The notes beneath the pieces were generated by a model. That model was not told the origin of the DNA, made no database searches, and worked only from the letters and a program-made list of their open reading frames with translations. Positions 12,066 through 25,200 of a stretch of DNA of 64,000 nucleotides are shown here, one piece after another. The DNA is from Calliphora vicina (Eukaryota > Arthropoda > Insecta > Diptera > Calliphoridae): positions 73,495,747 to 73,559,746 of the forward strand of contig NC_088784.1 in the NCBI RefSeq assembly GCF_958450345.1, in the 5' to 3' direction. The translations under genes were made by a program, and so were the position numbers. Position 1 is the first letter of the stretch, and each line of letters opens with the position of its first letter.

Positions 12066-13017
12066 ATAAAACAAGTAAGAGAGCTATATTCGGCTGTACC
12101 GAATCTTATATACCCTTCACCAAATTATACTTCAAAATAAAACATTAAACTATTTTCAGGTAAACAAAATTTATTTTGTTTGCATTTTTTTATTATTTGG
12201 AAAAAATAATTTTTTTTTTTGGTTTTTTATTTTTTTTTTGTTTTTTAATTTTTTTTTTAAATATTTAGCGAAAAAAAACTTTTGTTAAAAAAAAAAATCG
12301 GGTTAAAAAATATTTTTCCGATTTCGACCCATTGCACTATAGGTTAAACGGCTATCAAAAATGAGCTAAAGTCCAATTTTTCAAATGCAAATATTGCACT
12401 TTTTTTAATGCCATTTTGTAACCAATACTCCAAATTAACTAAGTCAGCTTTTTGTTTTTGGTAAATATTAAATTCCATTTGACAACACGCAGTCAAAGAC
12501 ATTGCATCGTAATTACTTAATAAATTTGGTTGAAAAGCCTTTATTGCTTTCAAATTTTCAATTACATGTTTAAATAATTTCGCGAGTTATAAACAAGAAA
12601 GTGAAAATGGAGAACAATAAACTAAGTAAGTAAGTAATGGTTTTTTTTTAAAAAATGTGATAAAATTGTTTAACTTGCTTAAAATAAATCCACTTTTTTA
12701 ACATAACCTTAAAAGTGCTGCGATTGTTTTCAAAATGTAACTTCGTGGAAGCTTTTAAAATTTCGGCAAAGTTCGGCAGATTAAATGAAATCAGAAATGA
12801 ATATATTGAAATGTTATAAACCAATTTTCATTTACATATAATAGCCATTTTTAGCCGTTTTCGAATAATACTATCTTTTTTAGGTTATTGTTTGAAATTT
12901 GGCTTAACGAAAATTCAAAAAAAAAAAATTATGCCGTTTTCAAACATGTAGTGGACAAAATTGAAGTAAACATATTTTCAGATGAAATGGAGAAGCATAT
13001 AACGAAAACAATAAATT

Positions 13018-13562
13018 TGTTATACCCTACACCACCATAGTGGGGAGGGTATAATGCGTTTGTGCAGATGTTTGTAATGTCCAAGAATATTAGTCTAACA
13101 CCCAACTTAATAATGGTACATATAATTTTTTCGGCCCAAGGACGAAGCCTATTTAAATTGGGTGAAATCGGTCCATTATACCACCTAGCCCCCTAAATTT
13201 TCTCCCGTAATTGGACTTTATCGGTCATAAATGTTTAATTTGTATAGGTATCTACACAAATTTTACTCCAAATAAATTTTATATATACGGAAATCATGTC
13301 AGCTAATTTTATGATGATCGGTCCTTAATTAGTCATAGCTCCCATATAATACCCGCTTCCGAAAATAACTTTAACGTGCATAAATATCTTAAAAATTTTA
13401 GTATACACATAAAATTCGACAGAAAATTCAACTCTCATAAAGAAAATAATCACACGACCTAATTCCATGACGATCGGTCCATAATTGGTCATAGCTCCCA
13501 TATAACCCACTTCCGAAAATCACTCACGTATATAAATTATTGAAATTTTAAAAGCAAATGAA
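13018..13562 (-). repeat. INE/DINE-like family B, nested in the DNA transposon
   Basis: Starts with the hairpin ATACCCTACACC..GGGGAGGGTATAAT and carries TTTTTTCGGCCCAAGGACGA, CCTAGCCCCC, and two copies of the block 'GGTCATAGCTCCCATATAA..CTTCCGAAAA'. The nesting order is therefore family A, then the transposon, then family B. Confidence 0.75.
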
Positions 13563-13621
13563 ACTCTTGCCAAAATTTCTTTGCAATCTATTTTACTTCA
13601 TATTGCTGAAAAATTTTCGAG

Positions 13622-13909
13622 ATGCAAAAAGACGCTGTAATGGAAGCGGTGAAGACATATTTTTTAAGCTACGAATTAGTATTAATATTAAGCTGTACCT
13701 CAGATCCATTAATTTCCACATCATTTTTAGATAGGCGCTTACAAAACCGGAAACATTCCACACTTCTACCAGAAGTAATTCAACTGTTATGTTGCAGTGA
13801 ACCCATGGAAGAATTTCACTTTAGCCACCAAGACAATGAAATTAATGAAAGTGAAGAAGACCTTTTTGATTTAAATTTACAAAATGAATTAGATTTAAGC
13901 AATTACTAA
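13622..13909 (+). CDS. Hypothetical 95-residue frame in transposon interior
   Basis: An ATG-started frame of 95 codons lies in the right third of the 12334-14108 element, ending about 185 bases before its inverted repeat. Segments include DPLISTSFLDRRLQNRKH and an acidic tail (NESEEDLFDLN). The position fits a surviving C-terminal exon of the element's own transposase. I do not recognise the family; no catalytic motif is visible. It could also be chance. Confidence 0.3.
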   Translation: MQKDAVMEAVKTYFLSYELVLILSCTSDPLISTSFLDRRLQNRKHSTLLPEVIQLLCCSEPMEEFHFSHQDNEINESEEDLFDLNLQNELDLSNY

Positions 13910-14339
13910 AAGTTTTAGTATAATTAAAATAAATTAATGTATTAATGATTGTAAATGGGTTAATTTTAGGTCGTTAGTGGGTTAAATTCTATTTTTTTAA
14001 TAGAATTATTCTTACTTTCGAAATTCTTTAAGGTTTTGGTTTGAATACCATGATTTTGTAGTCGTTATTAATTTAGCACAGAAAAAGTAGTCATTTAACC
14101 TATAGTGCATTGTAGGTCCAACTTAATATGGTTTTATATACGTCATTGCAAAGGTCTTTGAAATATCTATCATTAGATATCCATATTGTCTATATTAATG
14201 ACATAGTAATCCAGATATAGGTCAAAAATCTATGTTGTCCTGGTTTTTTCCTCATATCTCAGCCATTTGTGGACCGATTTTGCTGATTTTAAATAGCAAA
14301 CTTCTCGAAAGCTTGTCTGACAGAATTATTGATCTATAT

Positions 14340-17100
14340 GTCTGTATCTATATGTCAGTATCTAAACGTGTTTTGCTAGATATTATTCTTAAAGTTGGTC
14401 TGAAAGTTAGAACATTGTTGATTCAAATTTCTACATCACCTTAAACGACGTTGCAAAGGCCCTTAAATTACCTTTCATTTGATATATGTACATATTGTCT
14501 ATTTGCGATATAGCCAATAAAGAGATAGAAAATATTAACAAATAATTGGTTTTAAAGCATTTTTTTTTATTTCAGTTTTAAAATTAGATTTAGTTTTTTT
14601 TTTATTCTTATATAATTGAAACAACAAATAACTAAACTTAAAATCTAATTCATTTTATTTAAGATTAATATATTTTTTTTGTGTTTTTTTTTATTCTAAA
14701 ACTAAATGTAATTAAAAATAATTATAGGAAATAATATTTAAAAAAAATATATAATTATATATTTAAAAGTATACATAGGTATTTATGAAATAATTAAATA
14801 ATTTTATTATACAAAAAAATCGTTTATGCTGGGATTATAGAATATTTATTTTTTGTTGTTTTCATATATTTAATCTGGTAGATGATCTGGTAAGTGACCA
14901 AAGATTGTGATGCTGTGTGTTTTGTAAGTGATTTATTTCTAATATTATTTAAAATATTAAAGTTGTAGAAAAAGTTTAAGGAAACATTTTAAAGTTTATT
15001 AAATATAATAATACTTTTGTTTTTTTAAATAAATTGTTTATTAACGTTTTAAGGTTGCAAAACATGTATTATATATGTTTAATGTATTCAAAATAATTTA
15101 TTTAGATTTGAAGTTTTTGTTTTCATTAGCATTTAGAAATTACTTGGTTAACTTTGTGAATCATAAGGTAGGGTAATATTTGTGAAAGTTTGATACAAAA
15201 AAATTAATTCCAAACATTACAAAATCACGCTTTTATAGTGAAATAATTGCAATATTATTTTAAATATTTAAATATTTATGTAGGTAATAATGTGTTATAT
15301 ATGTATATTAGGTATGTATTTTTACAGGTTTTGTTTAATAATTTATTTAGCTATTTTAGTTGTTAGAGTATATTTTTTTTAATTAAGTGTAATTACAAAA
15401 TGTCTTATTTTTGTATTTTTATTTTTTTTAGAAATTTAAGGCTCAAAATAAAATTTTATTAATATTGGCTATTTGTTTATTGTAATATTAGTTTTAAATT
15501 GCTGGTAATTTATTACAGAAAATATTAAAAATTATTAGTTGTTTTAAGGCCTGATTCGAAAAGAAAACAATTTTCAAATTTTTGTATGAAATACTTTCAA
15601 AAATTGTTTAAAAACTGGATGACTTTCATAAAAAAATTTGAAAATTGTTTTCCTTTCGTGTTTCTGAATATGGTTTAAATTGTTTGATTTAGTTTGTGTT
15701 TGGTAATTTTAATATTTATAAATTTTGTCTAAATTTTCATGCTGTCAAAATTAGTTTCTTAGTGGAAAATTTCAAAACAAATGAACATTTTATGTAATGA
15801 TGAACTCATCGAACTTACAATTGGCCTCCAAACATTCATAAGTTTGTTTTAAATAAAGAACAGACATGGAAAATGTAGGTTTTCAATTCCTTCTGAACTT
15901 AAACTAAAATAGTACTTTTTTGAGTCTGAAAGTACTAAATTATTTTTAAGCATACTTTGTCTAAAATCAGTGAGAAACACAGTTTTTGTATGATAATTAC
16001 TCAAACCATAGGGTAACATAGAGACGAGACGTAATTGTCAAAAACCTAAGGCTTGGTACAACGTCTCTATGTATATTTCTCTTAAAATATTTGAAAACTG
16101 AGTAATTTTGTTTCTAAATCAGATCGTATAATGGAGTAGGAAGGAGTTTTGTATCAGGAGTTTTATCTATAATTCCATTTGAAAATAAATACTTTCGAAC
16201 TACAAAGTATTTAAAATACAAATTCGAACATTTTCTCTCTTTCAAATCGAAAATTTATTTTATTTGAATTTGGTAGAGTTGCTTTTGATTGTTACGGTGA
16301 GGTATTTGAATCAAACGTTTGCCCTGATTCCGATTAAAGACATTGTTCAAATAAGAAGGCCTTAAGAGACTAAACTATACGCCTTTAGCTTATGGTTTTA
16401 ACTTCATACAATATAGATCAAATTACTTTAACGAACAGCAAATCAATTTTTTTGACAACAAACTTAGGTTTCCAAAATAACTGTCCTAACAAATGATAAA
16501 GCCAATTTTCAAACGTCAAAGTAGACACCTCTGAAAGTTGTCTTGCATTTGTTTAATGGATTGAAATAAAGTTTTCTATTAACATGGGAAATATAAAGAA
16601 ATAAATAACTCATTTAAAGACTGTAAATTAATGTAGCAAAAGTCTATAAAAATGCAAAAGAAACGCACAGATTATTACAGATACGAAACAAATGACAGTT
16701 GTCAAAAAAAATAATATCGAACCGTATGGTTATTTTGACGTTCTACAATCACTTTTCAATAGTTGTGGTTTGCAGTGCGATTGAAAAAAAAAACATTTTC
16801 AATAGGCAACGAGTTTCCAAACCACAACCATTTCGATATTGCCTTTGATTTGTTTTCTATTGTTCTAAATTTGAAGTTATGAAGAAAATTGACTGTCAAA
16901 TAAGGAAATGTCAAGAATTGAGCTGTCATCTTTGGATATTTATTTAGAAGAAACTTGGGAAATTTTAATGATTCGATCAATGCAAAGTGCTTGAAAAAAG
17001 CATCACAGTAACTTTGGCATAAAATTAATTTCTGACCAAAGTTACTGTCATAGAGAAATACGCATAAAGCGGAAACTAGAAAAGCTCATACAAACAATTA
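14340..17100. other. AT-rich intergenic DNA, no gene seen
   Basis: Poly-T-rich, with no coding frame above about 75 codons. The longest frame (16756-16980, - strand) has no recognisable domain. A small inverted repeat lies at 15553-15666, and short CATAGAGACG/CGTCTCTATG ends near 16017-16068 may mark another small MITE. Confidence 0.5.
15553..15666. repeat. Short inverted repeat (hairpin)
   Basis: TTCGAAAAGAAAACAATTTT and the following TCAAATTTTTGTATGAAA are repeated in inverted orientation about 35 bases later with few mismatches (arms about 40 bases). Probably a small MITE. Confidence 0.5.
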
Positions 17101-17111
17101 CTCGAAATAAT

Positions 17112-18015
17112 CACAGCAGTTCTAGGAGATTGTCCCGAACAAGTACTTTTAACTATCACATATGGTAGATACGTGACTAGTTAAATCAAGTCCTAAGCAG
17201 CGGGCCAATTGACCCTTTTGGATTACAGTAAGACTGTCGAATAGCTGTTCCAAAGTAGTCAAAGCATTTGATACACATACTAGTTACATAGAGTCAGTTA
17301 CCTTACTAGCTACATTACTAGTTATTATAACATGTAGGATTGACCTCAAATAGTCAGTTAAAAAGGCATCTCATAGACAGTCCAATAAACGATTGCTTGT
17401 AAACAAACCATCCATCCCAATAGACTACTTCTGGTGGAAAATAAAGTGGAGTACAAAATAAACGTTTAAAGTGACCACAGTTTAGGTTACTTAGATACAC
17501 TAAAGTAGCAATTGAGGTCTTAACGATAGGTTACACGAAATGTTAGTATACTTAAGCAACAACAATATAAACTGTATGAGAATTATATCAACATAATTTA
17601 TATAAAACCAGTTTGTACGAATTACTCATAAAAAAGTGCACAATAAAATAAAAAATTAAAGTGACAACACTCTAGATTACTTAGAGACACTTAAGTAACA
17701 GTTGTCTTCTAATCTGAGATGTAAAAAGGTATACAATTGACTTCTGTCTGCACTTATTAAGCACATATGTGTCAAATGACCCAAAATATATAAATTGGAA
17801 TCAGCCAAATTGTCAGAAATTAGTGACAATTGTTCACACTTATCGTGGTTGGCGTAAACGTCATACGCCTACGACAGTTTCGTACTAGATTAAAGATACA
17901 ATGCAAACTTGTTCTTTAATCTAGTACGAAACTGTCGTAGGCGTAAGACGTTTACTCCAACCACGATAAGGGGATTGTCTATAATGGATACATTGACTAC
18001 TTGCTAACTGCTGGG
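17112..18015. mobile_element. Inverted-repeat element, family F, copy 1, with hairpin insert
   Basis: Shares with 41032-41811 the ends CAGCAGTTCTAGGAGA..TAACTGCTGGG and internal blocks (GTCCTAAGCAG, TAACACG-like, AGTGACAACACTC, CAAATGACCCAAAATAT). It is a non-autonomous DNA element with no coding potential. The left end is worn. It is longer than copy 2 in part because a 132-base hairpin sits at 17839-17970. Confidence 0.65.
17839..17970. repeat. Near-perfect hairpin inserted in family F element
   Basis: Two 58-base arms (17839-17896 and 17913-17970) are reverse complements at 56 of 58 positions, with a 16-base spacer. Arms begin CTTATCGTGGTTGG. The same position in copy 2 (near 41771) has no such sequence, so this is an insertion, most likely a small foldback MITE. 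Confidence 0.75.
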
Positions 18016-18153
18016 ATACGAGTGTTGTTTTTGTTTTCACATAGTTACATTCTCACCACTTAAGATTTTGACAATTGAGTTAGGTGTTTGACAGGAGAGT
18101 TTCTGCTCTATGTATATTTCTGTGATAATTAAAACAATTGACCTGTTCAATAA

Positions 18154-18455
18154 CAAAAAACTATTACGAATTTTTACAAATTTTCAATTTTCAAATTCAA
18201 AATTTTAAATTTGTATTGAAAAACTGGAAAATTTATAAACAATTTGTGATAATTCGTAATACTTCAAAAGTTGCGAATGAGAATTAGTTCTCTGTAGAAT
18301 TAATTCCTTGTTGTTAACCTCTGAATTAACAAAAGATGAAACCACGGTTTTATGTGACAAAGAAAAAACTATTACGAATTAAAATGTTGAAGTTTTTAGG
18401 GTTCTTGAGAGAAAATTTATTGCAATTTGTAATAATTCGTAATAGTTTTTAGTTC
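18154..18455. repeat. Nested inverted repeats, ACTATTACGAATT
   Basis: AAAAAACTATTACGAATT occurs near 18163 and 18364, and its inverse AATTCGTAATAGTTTTT near 18435; a weaker inverse (AATTCGTAATACTT) lies near 18250. This gives one hairpin of about 90 bases (18363-18453) and a larger imperfect one. Probably worn MITE sequence. Confidence 0.45.
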
Positions 18456-18459
18456 CTAA

Positions 18460-19284
18460 ACAGATCTCAAAGCCCTCTCATGTACATAAACTATATTGGG
18501 AAGGAAATATTATACCACAACCTGAAATGACTTGATCATGATTTGATCATTAATTTGAAGGCCTGTCCATGCAAATTTAGTATAAAGATTAGGGATAAAA
18601 ATTGAATAGCATTTTGAATAGAGTATATACAGAAATATTTAAGAAGAATTACAAAAAAATGATTTAAAAATATGTATGAAATAGGTGTTTGATAAATTGT
18701 TTTCAGTGTAATTAAGTTTTTGTTTAAATTTTATATAAAAAAACTATGTAAAACAAACAATAAATACATTTTTTTTTAAAAAATAAATAAGTTTCTTTAC
18801 AAAATTAAATATTTTTCCAATAATAAACATAAAAGTCTCTGAGCAGTACGAATAAAAAGTATCGTACAAAAATCATGTGATAATCACACAAATTTATTTT
18901 ACGTTTGTTTTACATAAACTGATTTTTGTATTGGCAAAATTTTAAGAATTACAAATAAATAGAAGAAGAAGATTAGTATAAAGTTGGGGATTTATTTAGT
19001 TTTAGTTAAGATTAAATATAATTAACAAACTAAGAACTATTTAACTTTTTTTGTTTTGTTTTTTCTTTTGTGGTATTTTATAGAATTACTAAACAAATTG
19101 TTTATAACTAATAGAATTTTGTTTAATCGACATTGGGTTTGGGTTGTTAGTTTTTTTTTAATTTAATTTAGTTTAACTATTTTCTATAATGATTTATTTT
19201 TTTTTTTTTGTTTTAAATATTTAGATAATTAGTGTATTTTTGTTTTTGTGTTACATTACATACATAGCTTCTAGGATTAGAAAC
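18460..19284. other. Transporter 3' flank and likely 3' UTR
   Basis: A/T-rich, no coding frame. Several TTTATT (AATAAA on the - strand) lie within 19284-18780, so the transporter's polyadenylation site is probably here, but no single one stands out. Confidence 0.35.
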
Positions 19285-22200
19285 TTAATGTACTTTTTTA
19301 ATTACGGAAACATCACTATCACTTTCTTTAGGTTTTTTCTCACAGAATTCTATCAGATAAGCAGTAATACCTGATAATGCTATAAAAGCACCGGCGAAAT
19401 AAAAAGCATTATCCCATCTGCAAACAAAACACATAAATAAACAATTAGTTTTAAAAGTTATAACAATAAAAAAATATAGAAAAAATACCTTAAAGTTGCT
19501 TCATATATAGCACCAGCTATGGGAGGACCGGCTATCATACCGACACCTTGCACCAACAGTACCAGACCATAGGCACAGGTAAAATCATCCAAGTCCACTA
19601 TACTAACCAAGATACTTGGTGTAAAGGAGAAAGAACTGGCAAATGTAAAACCAAATATTATACACAAAGCTAAAAGGCCATTATAACTGGATACCAGCAA
19701 TGGCATTAACACTACGGAAAGGCCACAAACTGTGAAAGAAAGAAACATTTGTTTATATTTCAATTTAAATAAAGTTTTAATCTCTCAGTAGTACTTACTT
19801 ATCATACATCCTGAGTAGCAAACATTTACATTCATCCATGAACGATCGCCCAAATAACCCAAACCAATCATACCAATGGTTTGAGCAATACCAATAGCCG
19901 AAATCAATTGAGCACTAGCCGATGTATCGTAGTCATGCATTTTTAGATATTCGGGTAAATACAGATATGGAATTATGAACCTGCAATGGAAAAAAAATAT
20001 TGTGTTATACGATCAATTAAGCAATAAATAAATCAATAAAATAATTAGTTTTACTACCCATTAATACGAAGCCTGGTTATAAGTTAACTAATAGTTATAC
20101 TATCGGTTAAAATTATTATATTTTTGAATAAAAACTGTCACTATAACTATTAGTTAATACTTAACCAGATTTAGTTTTAATGGGGAGACCATAAGGTCCA
20201 TTGTGATTCCCTTCAAGAGTCCTATAAAAACAAAAAGTATGCCTTTCCTGAAAAAGGGCGAAAGAAAGAAGAAAAGTGTCTTGGAGATAGCAAAAGGAGA
20301 ATCAAAAAGATTTGGTTACGGCTTTGAATTCACTGAAGAATATTCATTAAATAGCCAACCTATTCCCCTGATAAAACTTTGTATGTAGCTCAATTTAGAG
20401 CCAGCAACACTCCAAAGTTCATCTTGAAATCTGTTATCTAGCCATTTAAATCTTTGACTCTGTAGTTGCACATAATGCGCTCTACTGTCTCCAACTCCTC
20501 TACATCCCCACACACCATACAAAAATCCTGTGTGCTATTATCCCATTTACCTATGAAGCCCCATTGAACAGTGACCGGTTATCACTCCTACTAGAATTCT
20601 GAGACTACACCTAACCAACCCAATTAGTATTTTGGTTGTCTTTGCATCCAGTTTTGGCTAAAAGGCCTTAAACACCTGACAATCCATCCTACTATTCCAG
20701 GAGTGGTTGGTGGAGTCTTTCAAATATTATCCTGCAGTAGTGACAAATCTGAGGTCTTACTCCCCGTTCCCTAGTTCCCTGGTCTAGATCTGAGCGATGC
20801 CTGGCCAGTTCATCTGCTACCTCATTTTCCTGTATGTTACAGTGCCCTGGTAACCAACACAATCTGATTGATTAGTACACCAACAACTCTTCAAGAGCTC
20901 TCCTGCAGTTTTCCACTAAACTAGAATGTATTAAGTGACATTTCAAAGATGTAAGTGCCGCCTGACTGTCCACTTAAATAGTCACTACAGACCTCTCAAT
21001 GACGTGTGTTTTTTTTTCAAGATCCACACCGATCCACAAGCGAAGATCACTGCTTGGATGACACTGCACCCGTCAGAGAGTCTATATGAGCGTTTAATAT
21101 CGTTATCGACCACATAACCCCCGTCCCCTGTACCAGAATCCATCTTAGATCCATCAGTAAAAACTGCAACCTCATTGAACATTTAATCCGTAAGTGACGT
21201 GTGCTTTTATCAACTCTGTGGCTTTCCAGATCACGAAGATCTCTGCTTGGAAGACGCTGCACTCGTCAGAGAGTCTATATGACCGTTTAATATCGTTGTC
21301 GACCATTTAACCCTCGTCCCCTGTACCACAGTCCATCTTGGATCCATCAGTAAAAACTGTAAAGTTAAAGGTCGCGACCCTATGATCAGAGAATCACGAG
21401 GGAATAATGTCCTGACCAATTAGACCTACTACCTCATACAATATCCTAGTAAACCTACCCGCAATGGTTTCACGGATATAGCTTTCAAAAACACGTGCAG
21501 GAGATAAAATTGTTTTATCAAAATAGGTGATATGTTCTGACTCTAATTTTCATCAAAAACTCATCTTCAGCGATGAGGCCCATTTTTGGCTGAATAGGTT
21601 CGTCAACAAATAAAATTTTCGAATTTGTGACGATATCGATCCATATGAGACCCAAAAGCTTCCAATGCATCCCGAAAAAGTCATTGTTTAGTGTGTATTT
21701 TGGGCTAGAGGCATCATCGTTTTATATTTTTTTGAGAACGAAGTTGGCCAGATCATCAACGTCCACGGCGAGCGATTATTACCTTCTTCTTTTGGCATGA
21801 ATTGGATAGACACTAACGAACGCCACTACGTGCCACACAGCTCATGCCACATTAGACAATCTGCACGATCGATTTGAGTTCATGGTCATCTCACGTGGAG
21901 ATGATGTGAACTGGCCATCGAGATAGTCCCCTGACTTGGACCAGCACTCAGGGGATGACCCCTACTCATGCAAAACATTCTGTTGCAACTAGGAAAATAG
22001 GTTATGGGAGGAAAGAGGGATTAGTGTTTGTGGACATTCGATTTGAACTTTCCTACATTGAAAGTGGCAGGAAACACTTCAGCGGGAAGTTTGTTCCACA
22101 TATAGTAGGTAAAAAGAACGATTTTTCCCTGTAGTGTGTTGTGCGGTCCACTAACCAATCGACTACAAAGGGATGTGTTCTGGATGAAAAACGTGTATTA

Positions 22201-25200
22201 CGTAAAAATCTGCGGGTATCAGGAACAAGTTTCTAAGTTTCATCAGAACACATTCCATTGTAGTACCGGTAGAACAGTGAAACGCCGACCACAGTGCGTC
22301 GGTGCTCCAGCGAATCAATAGAGTTGGATATCCTACTCGCCCTCTCCTGTACGCGGTGGAGATGCTACAAAATAGACTTTGAAGTTCCGGTGCATACATG
22401 GGAGTTGTATTCCATTTTCGGTCGGATATGCATAGGTGGTGTAAATAGTGAGGAGATCAGATGGAGTGAAGTAATTCCTACAACGTTTCAGAAATCCGAG
22501 ACACTTGAATGATTATTTCGACACTTGAAAAATGTGTTTAGACATCGCTAGTATTCTCATGCCCAGAACATCAGAGATTATCAGAAGGTCCGATCATTCA
22601 TGTTTTTCCTCATTGCCCCAATTCCCGACAGAAAAATAAGGAATAGAGTTGGAGAAAGAACGGAGCCTTGCGATAACCCTGAATTTATCTTAAACTCGTT
22701 TGATGAGATCCCATATATAACAACTCGTATAGTGCGATCTCTGAGAAAGCTCGATAGGTCTTTCAAACGAATACAAATTTTTTATGATATTTCACACACT
22801 CTTTCTTTTATTTAAAGATAGAGATTCAGAGATTGTCAGAAGGTCCCGATTAAGGGAATCATTCATGTTTCGCCTCATTGCCCCAATCTCCGACAGGTTT
22901 GGTCTGTAACTGAATGAATATGAATGACAAAAGTTGCTGTCATCTGCAAAGAATAGATAAGGTTGGAAGTTTGGCATATAATGTCGTTTAGATCAATAAG
23001 GAATAGAGTTTGAGAAAGATCGGAGCCTTGTGGTAACCCTGAATTTATCTTAAACTCGTTTGATGAGATCCCACTTATAACATTTCGTATAGTGCGATCT
23101 CTGAGAAAGCTCGATATAAATCGAGAGAGAAGAAAGTAGTAAGTTTAGACATCGATAGGCCTTTCAAACGAATACAAAATGTTGATGATATCCCACACAC
23201 ACTTTCTTTTATTTAAAGATAAGAATCTCTTAATGAAAGAAAGAGACAACTTAGTGAAATTATCAAGATTTTCTTTACCTTCCCAATTGTTTTATTACAA
23301 AGATTCATTCATTGAAATTTGTCCATATTTATACACTTTACAAGATGTACAAATGTGGTCCACTTCGGCAGCCTGTTTCCCACCTTGTGTTCTAACAGGG
23401 TGATCGCAAATTTAATTTTCTTAAAGCATATGTCCTTCCCTACAATTCGTGCATACATCATTTTGTAATCGAACCAGTAGTTTAAAACATTCAGATTTAT
23501 TTCCACTTTTTTTCGATAGACCCCACTGTTTATTTCCATACCCAATGTCTATACCTGATAAATTTATGTCATGATAAATGTCAAAATGTTTATAAACATA
23601 AATAATGATCAGGTTTAGTCTTCATTTATTAGTATTATTGCTTCGTTATGACAAAAATTGTTAGTGCTTTTGCTTAGACAACTTTGTCTTCACAACAAAC
23701 GTCATGAATTGTTATGATAAATATTTGCTAAGTATAGACAAGGGGATAAAATTATGGTAAAAGGTCACCCATTTTGTTGTTTTATTAGGTCAAACTTTAA
23801 AGCCCTACAAATTATAAAGAAAATAATAAATTATTATGGTAGCTTAAATGTCAGAGAATTTAAATTAATGGCAAAAATAAATGTATTAGAAATTGGTTAT
23901 AAAGGCGTTAATAAAGCAAATTCCTTTCCTCCTTTTTTTTTTGAAAATATGCCAAATAACCAGTTGACGCGACAGAAATAAGCAGCTTTTGTTAGAAAGA
24001 CATTATTTAAGTACTGTTTATAGAGTATCCAAAACCGTAACCGAAAACCGGTCAACCGGTTTTTTCATCTTTGTAAATTCCATCGGTTTCGGTTTTTTTT
24101 TAACTTTTCGGTTTTTTGAAAAACCGGTTTTTGTAAGACAGTTAAACGGTTTTAATGAAATATATTTTCTAAAGCTCATTCAAACATATTTATGAAAAAC
24201 TTAGATACCATTTTTAAAAATATTTATAAAATAAATAGAAAATTGTAGCTTTTACGAAATGTTGTCAAATCATTTCGTAAAAGATATAAAATAATTGCAT
24301 AAAGAATTCAAAAATGCTAAATTTCCATTAAATAAAAATTTAATATAAACCGGTTAACCGGTTTTTTTGAACACAAAAACCGAAACCGCTTAACCGGTTT
24401 TTTTAAAAGACAATAATCGAAACCGGTTTTTTCATAAACACACTTTTTCGATTAAACCGGAAACCGGTTTTTTAAATTTGCCTGTTTTTTGGACACTCTA
24501 ACTGTTTACTTTTACAATACTTATTTGTCTAAAAATGTAAGTAAACTTCTAAGATATTTTTAAGTACATTTAAGTACACCTGAAAATCAAAAGGGTGTAA
24601 CAACCAAAAAAATCAAAATTGAGTATTTAATGGATATTGATACAGCGAATCAAGGCACATGTCTTTACAAATTTTTAGCTTTCTAACAACTTTATTGAAG
24701 AAAGAAAATCATATTTAAATTTTTGTTATGTTTTTTGGCTCTCCTGTAAATTTTAAAAAAAGTGTTGATCGGACCTTTTGCATTTTAGTTGACGATATGT
24801 AGCTATTTAGTTTTGTATTTATGTGTATAAAAATAATCAATTTACTCACCATATAAATAAGAATAATGTTGATAAATTAAATAAAGTAAATTTCGTATCC
24901 TTAAATAATGAGAAATCAAAAACAGATTTCATTGTATCGAAGAGATTGTCATACCAGGTCTGTAAAGAAAAGAAAAAAACAACACAATAAAATTAGATTT
25001 ATAAGAGAAATTTATAATAAAATAAATAAAACTTATAAGAGAAAGAAAGAGGAGAGCATTAAAATCAATATAACTAAGAAATGTTTATTTATTAAATTTT
25101 AAACTTATTATTTTATTTCTGGTTAAAGTTCATAATTTTAATCAAAATAAATCGCATCGCATCATTTCATCGTAATACACGCGTGTACATTTCATATACA

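Larger units (their letters stand above)
12334..14108. mobile_element. DNA transposon, TIR GCACTATAGGTTAAA, possibly Transib-like
   Basis: Fifteen-base perfect inverted ends (12334-12348 and 14094-14108) lie exactly at the break in a family-A repeat. The ends can be parsed as GCACTATAGG with a 3-bp ATT duplication, or as CACTATAGG with a 5-bp CATTG duplication. The second parse, with a CAC start and a 5-bp target duplication, is what Transib (RAG1-related) elements show; CMC/CACTA-type is the alternative. The interior holds a family-B repeat (13018-13560) and one 95-codon frame near the right end. No intact transposase remains. Confidence 0.7.
12068..14330 (-). repeat. INE/DINE-like repeat, family A, copy 3, split by a transposon
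   Basis: The left part (12068-12333) starts with AACAAGTAAGAGAGC and the TTCGGC hairpin and runs to TCGACCCATT. The right part (14109-14330) resumes at ATTGTAGGTCC exactly where the family consensus should continue, running through ATTAGATATCC, CTGGATTAC-type blocks and CTTCTCGAAAGC. The copy is therefore one element interrupted by 1775 bases. Its hairpin end is missing after 14330. Confidence 0.8.

Noticed and set aside
17839..17970. microRNA precursor
   Set aside because: The near-perfect 58-base arms are far longer than a normal precursor stem and fit a foldback element better.
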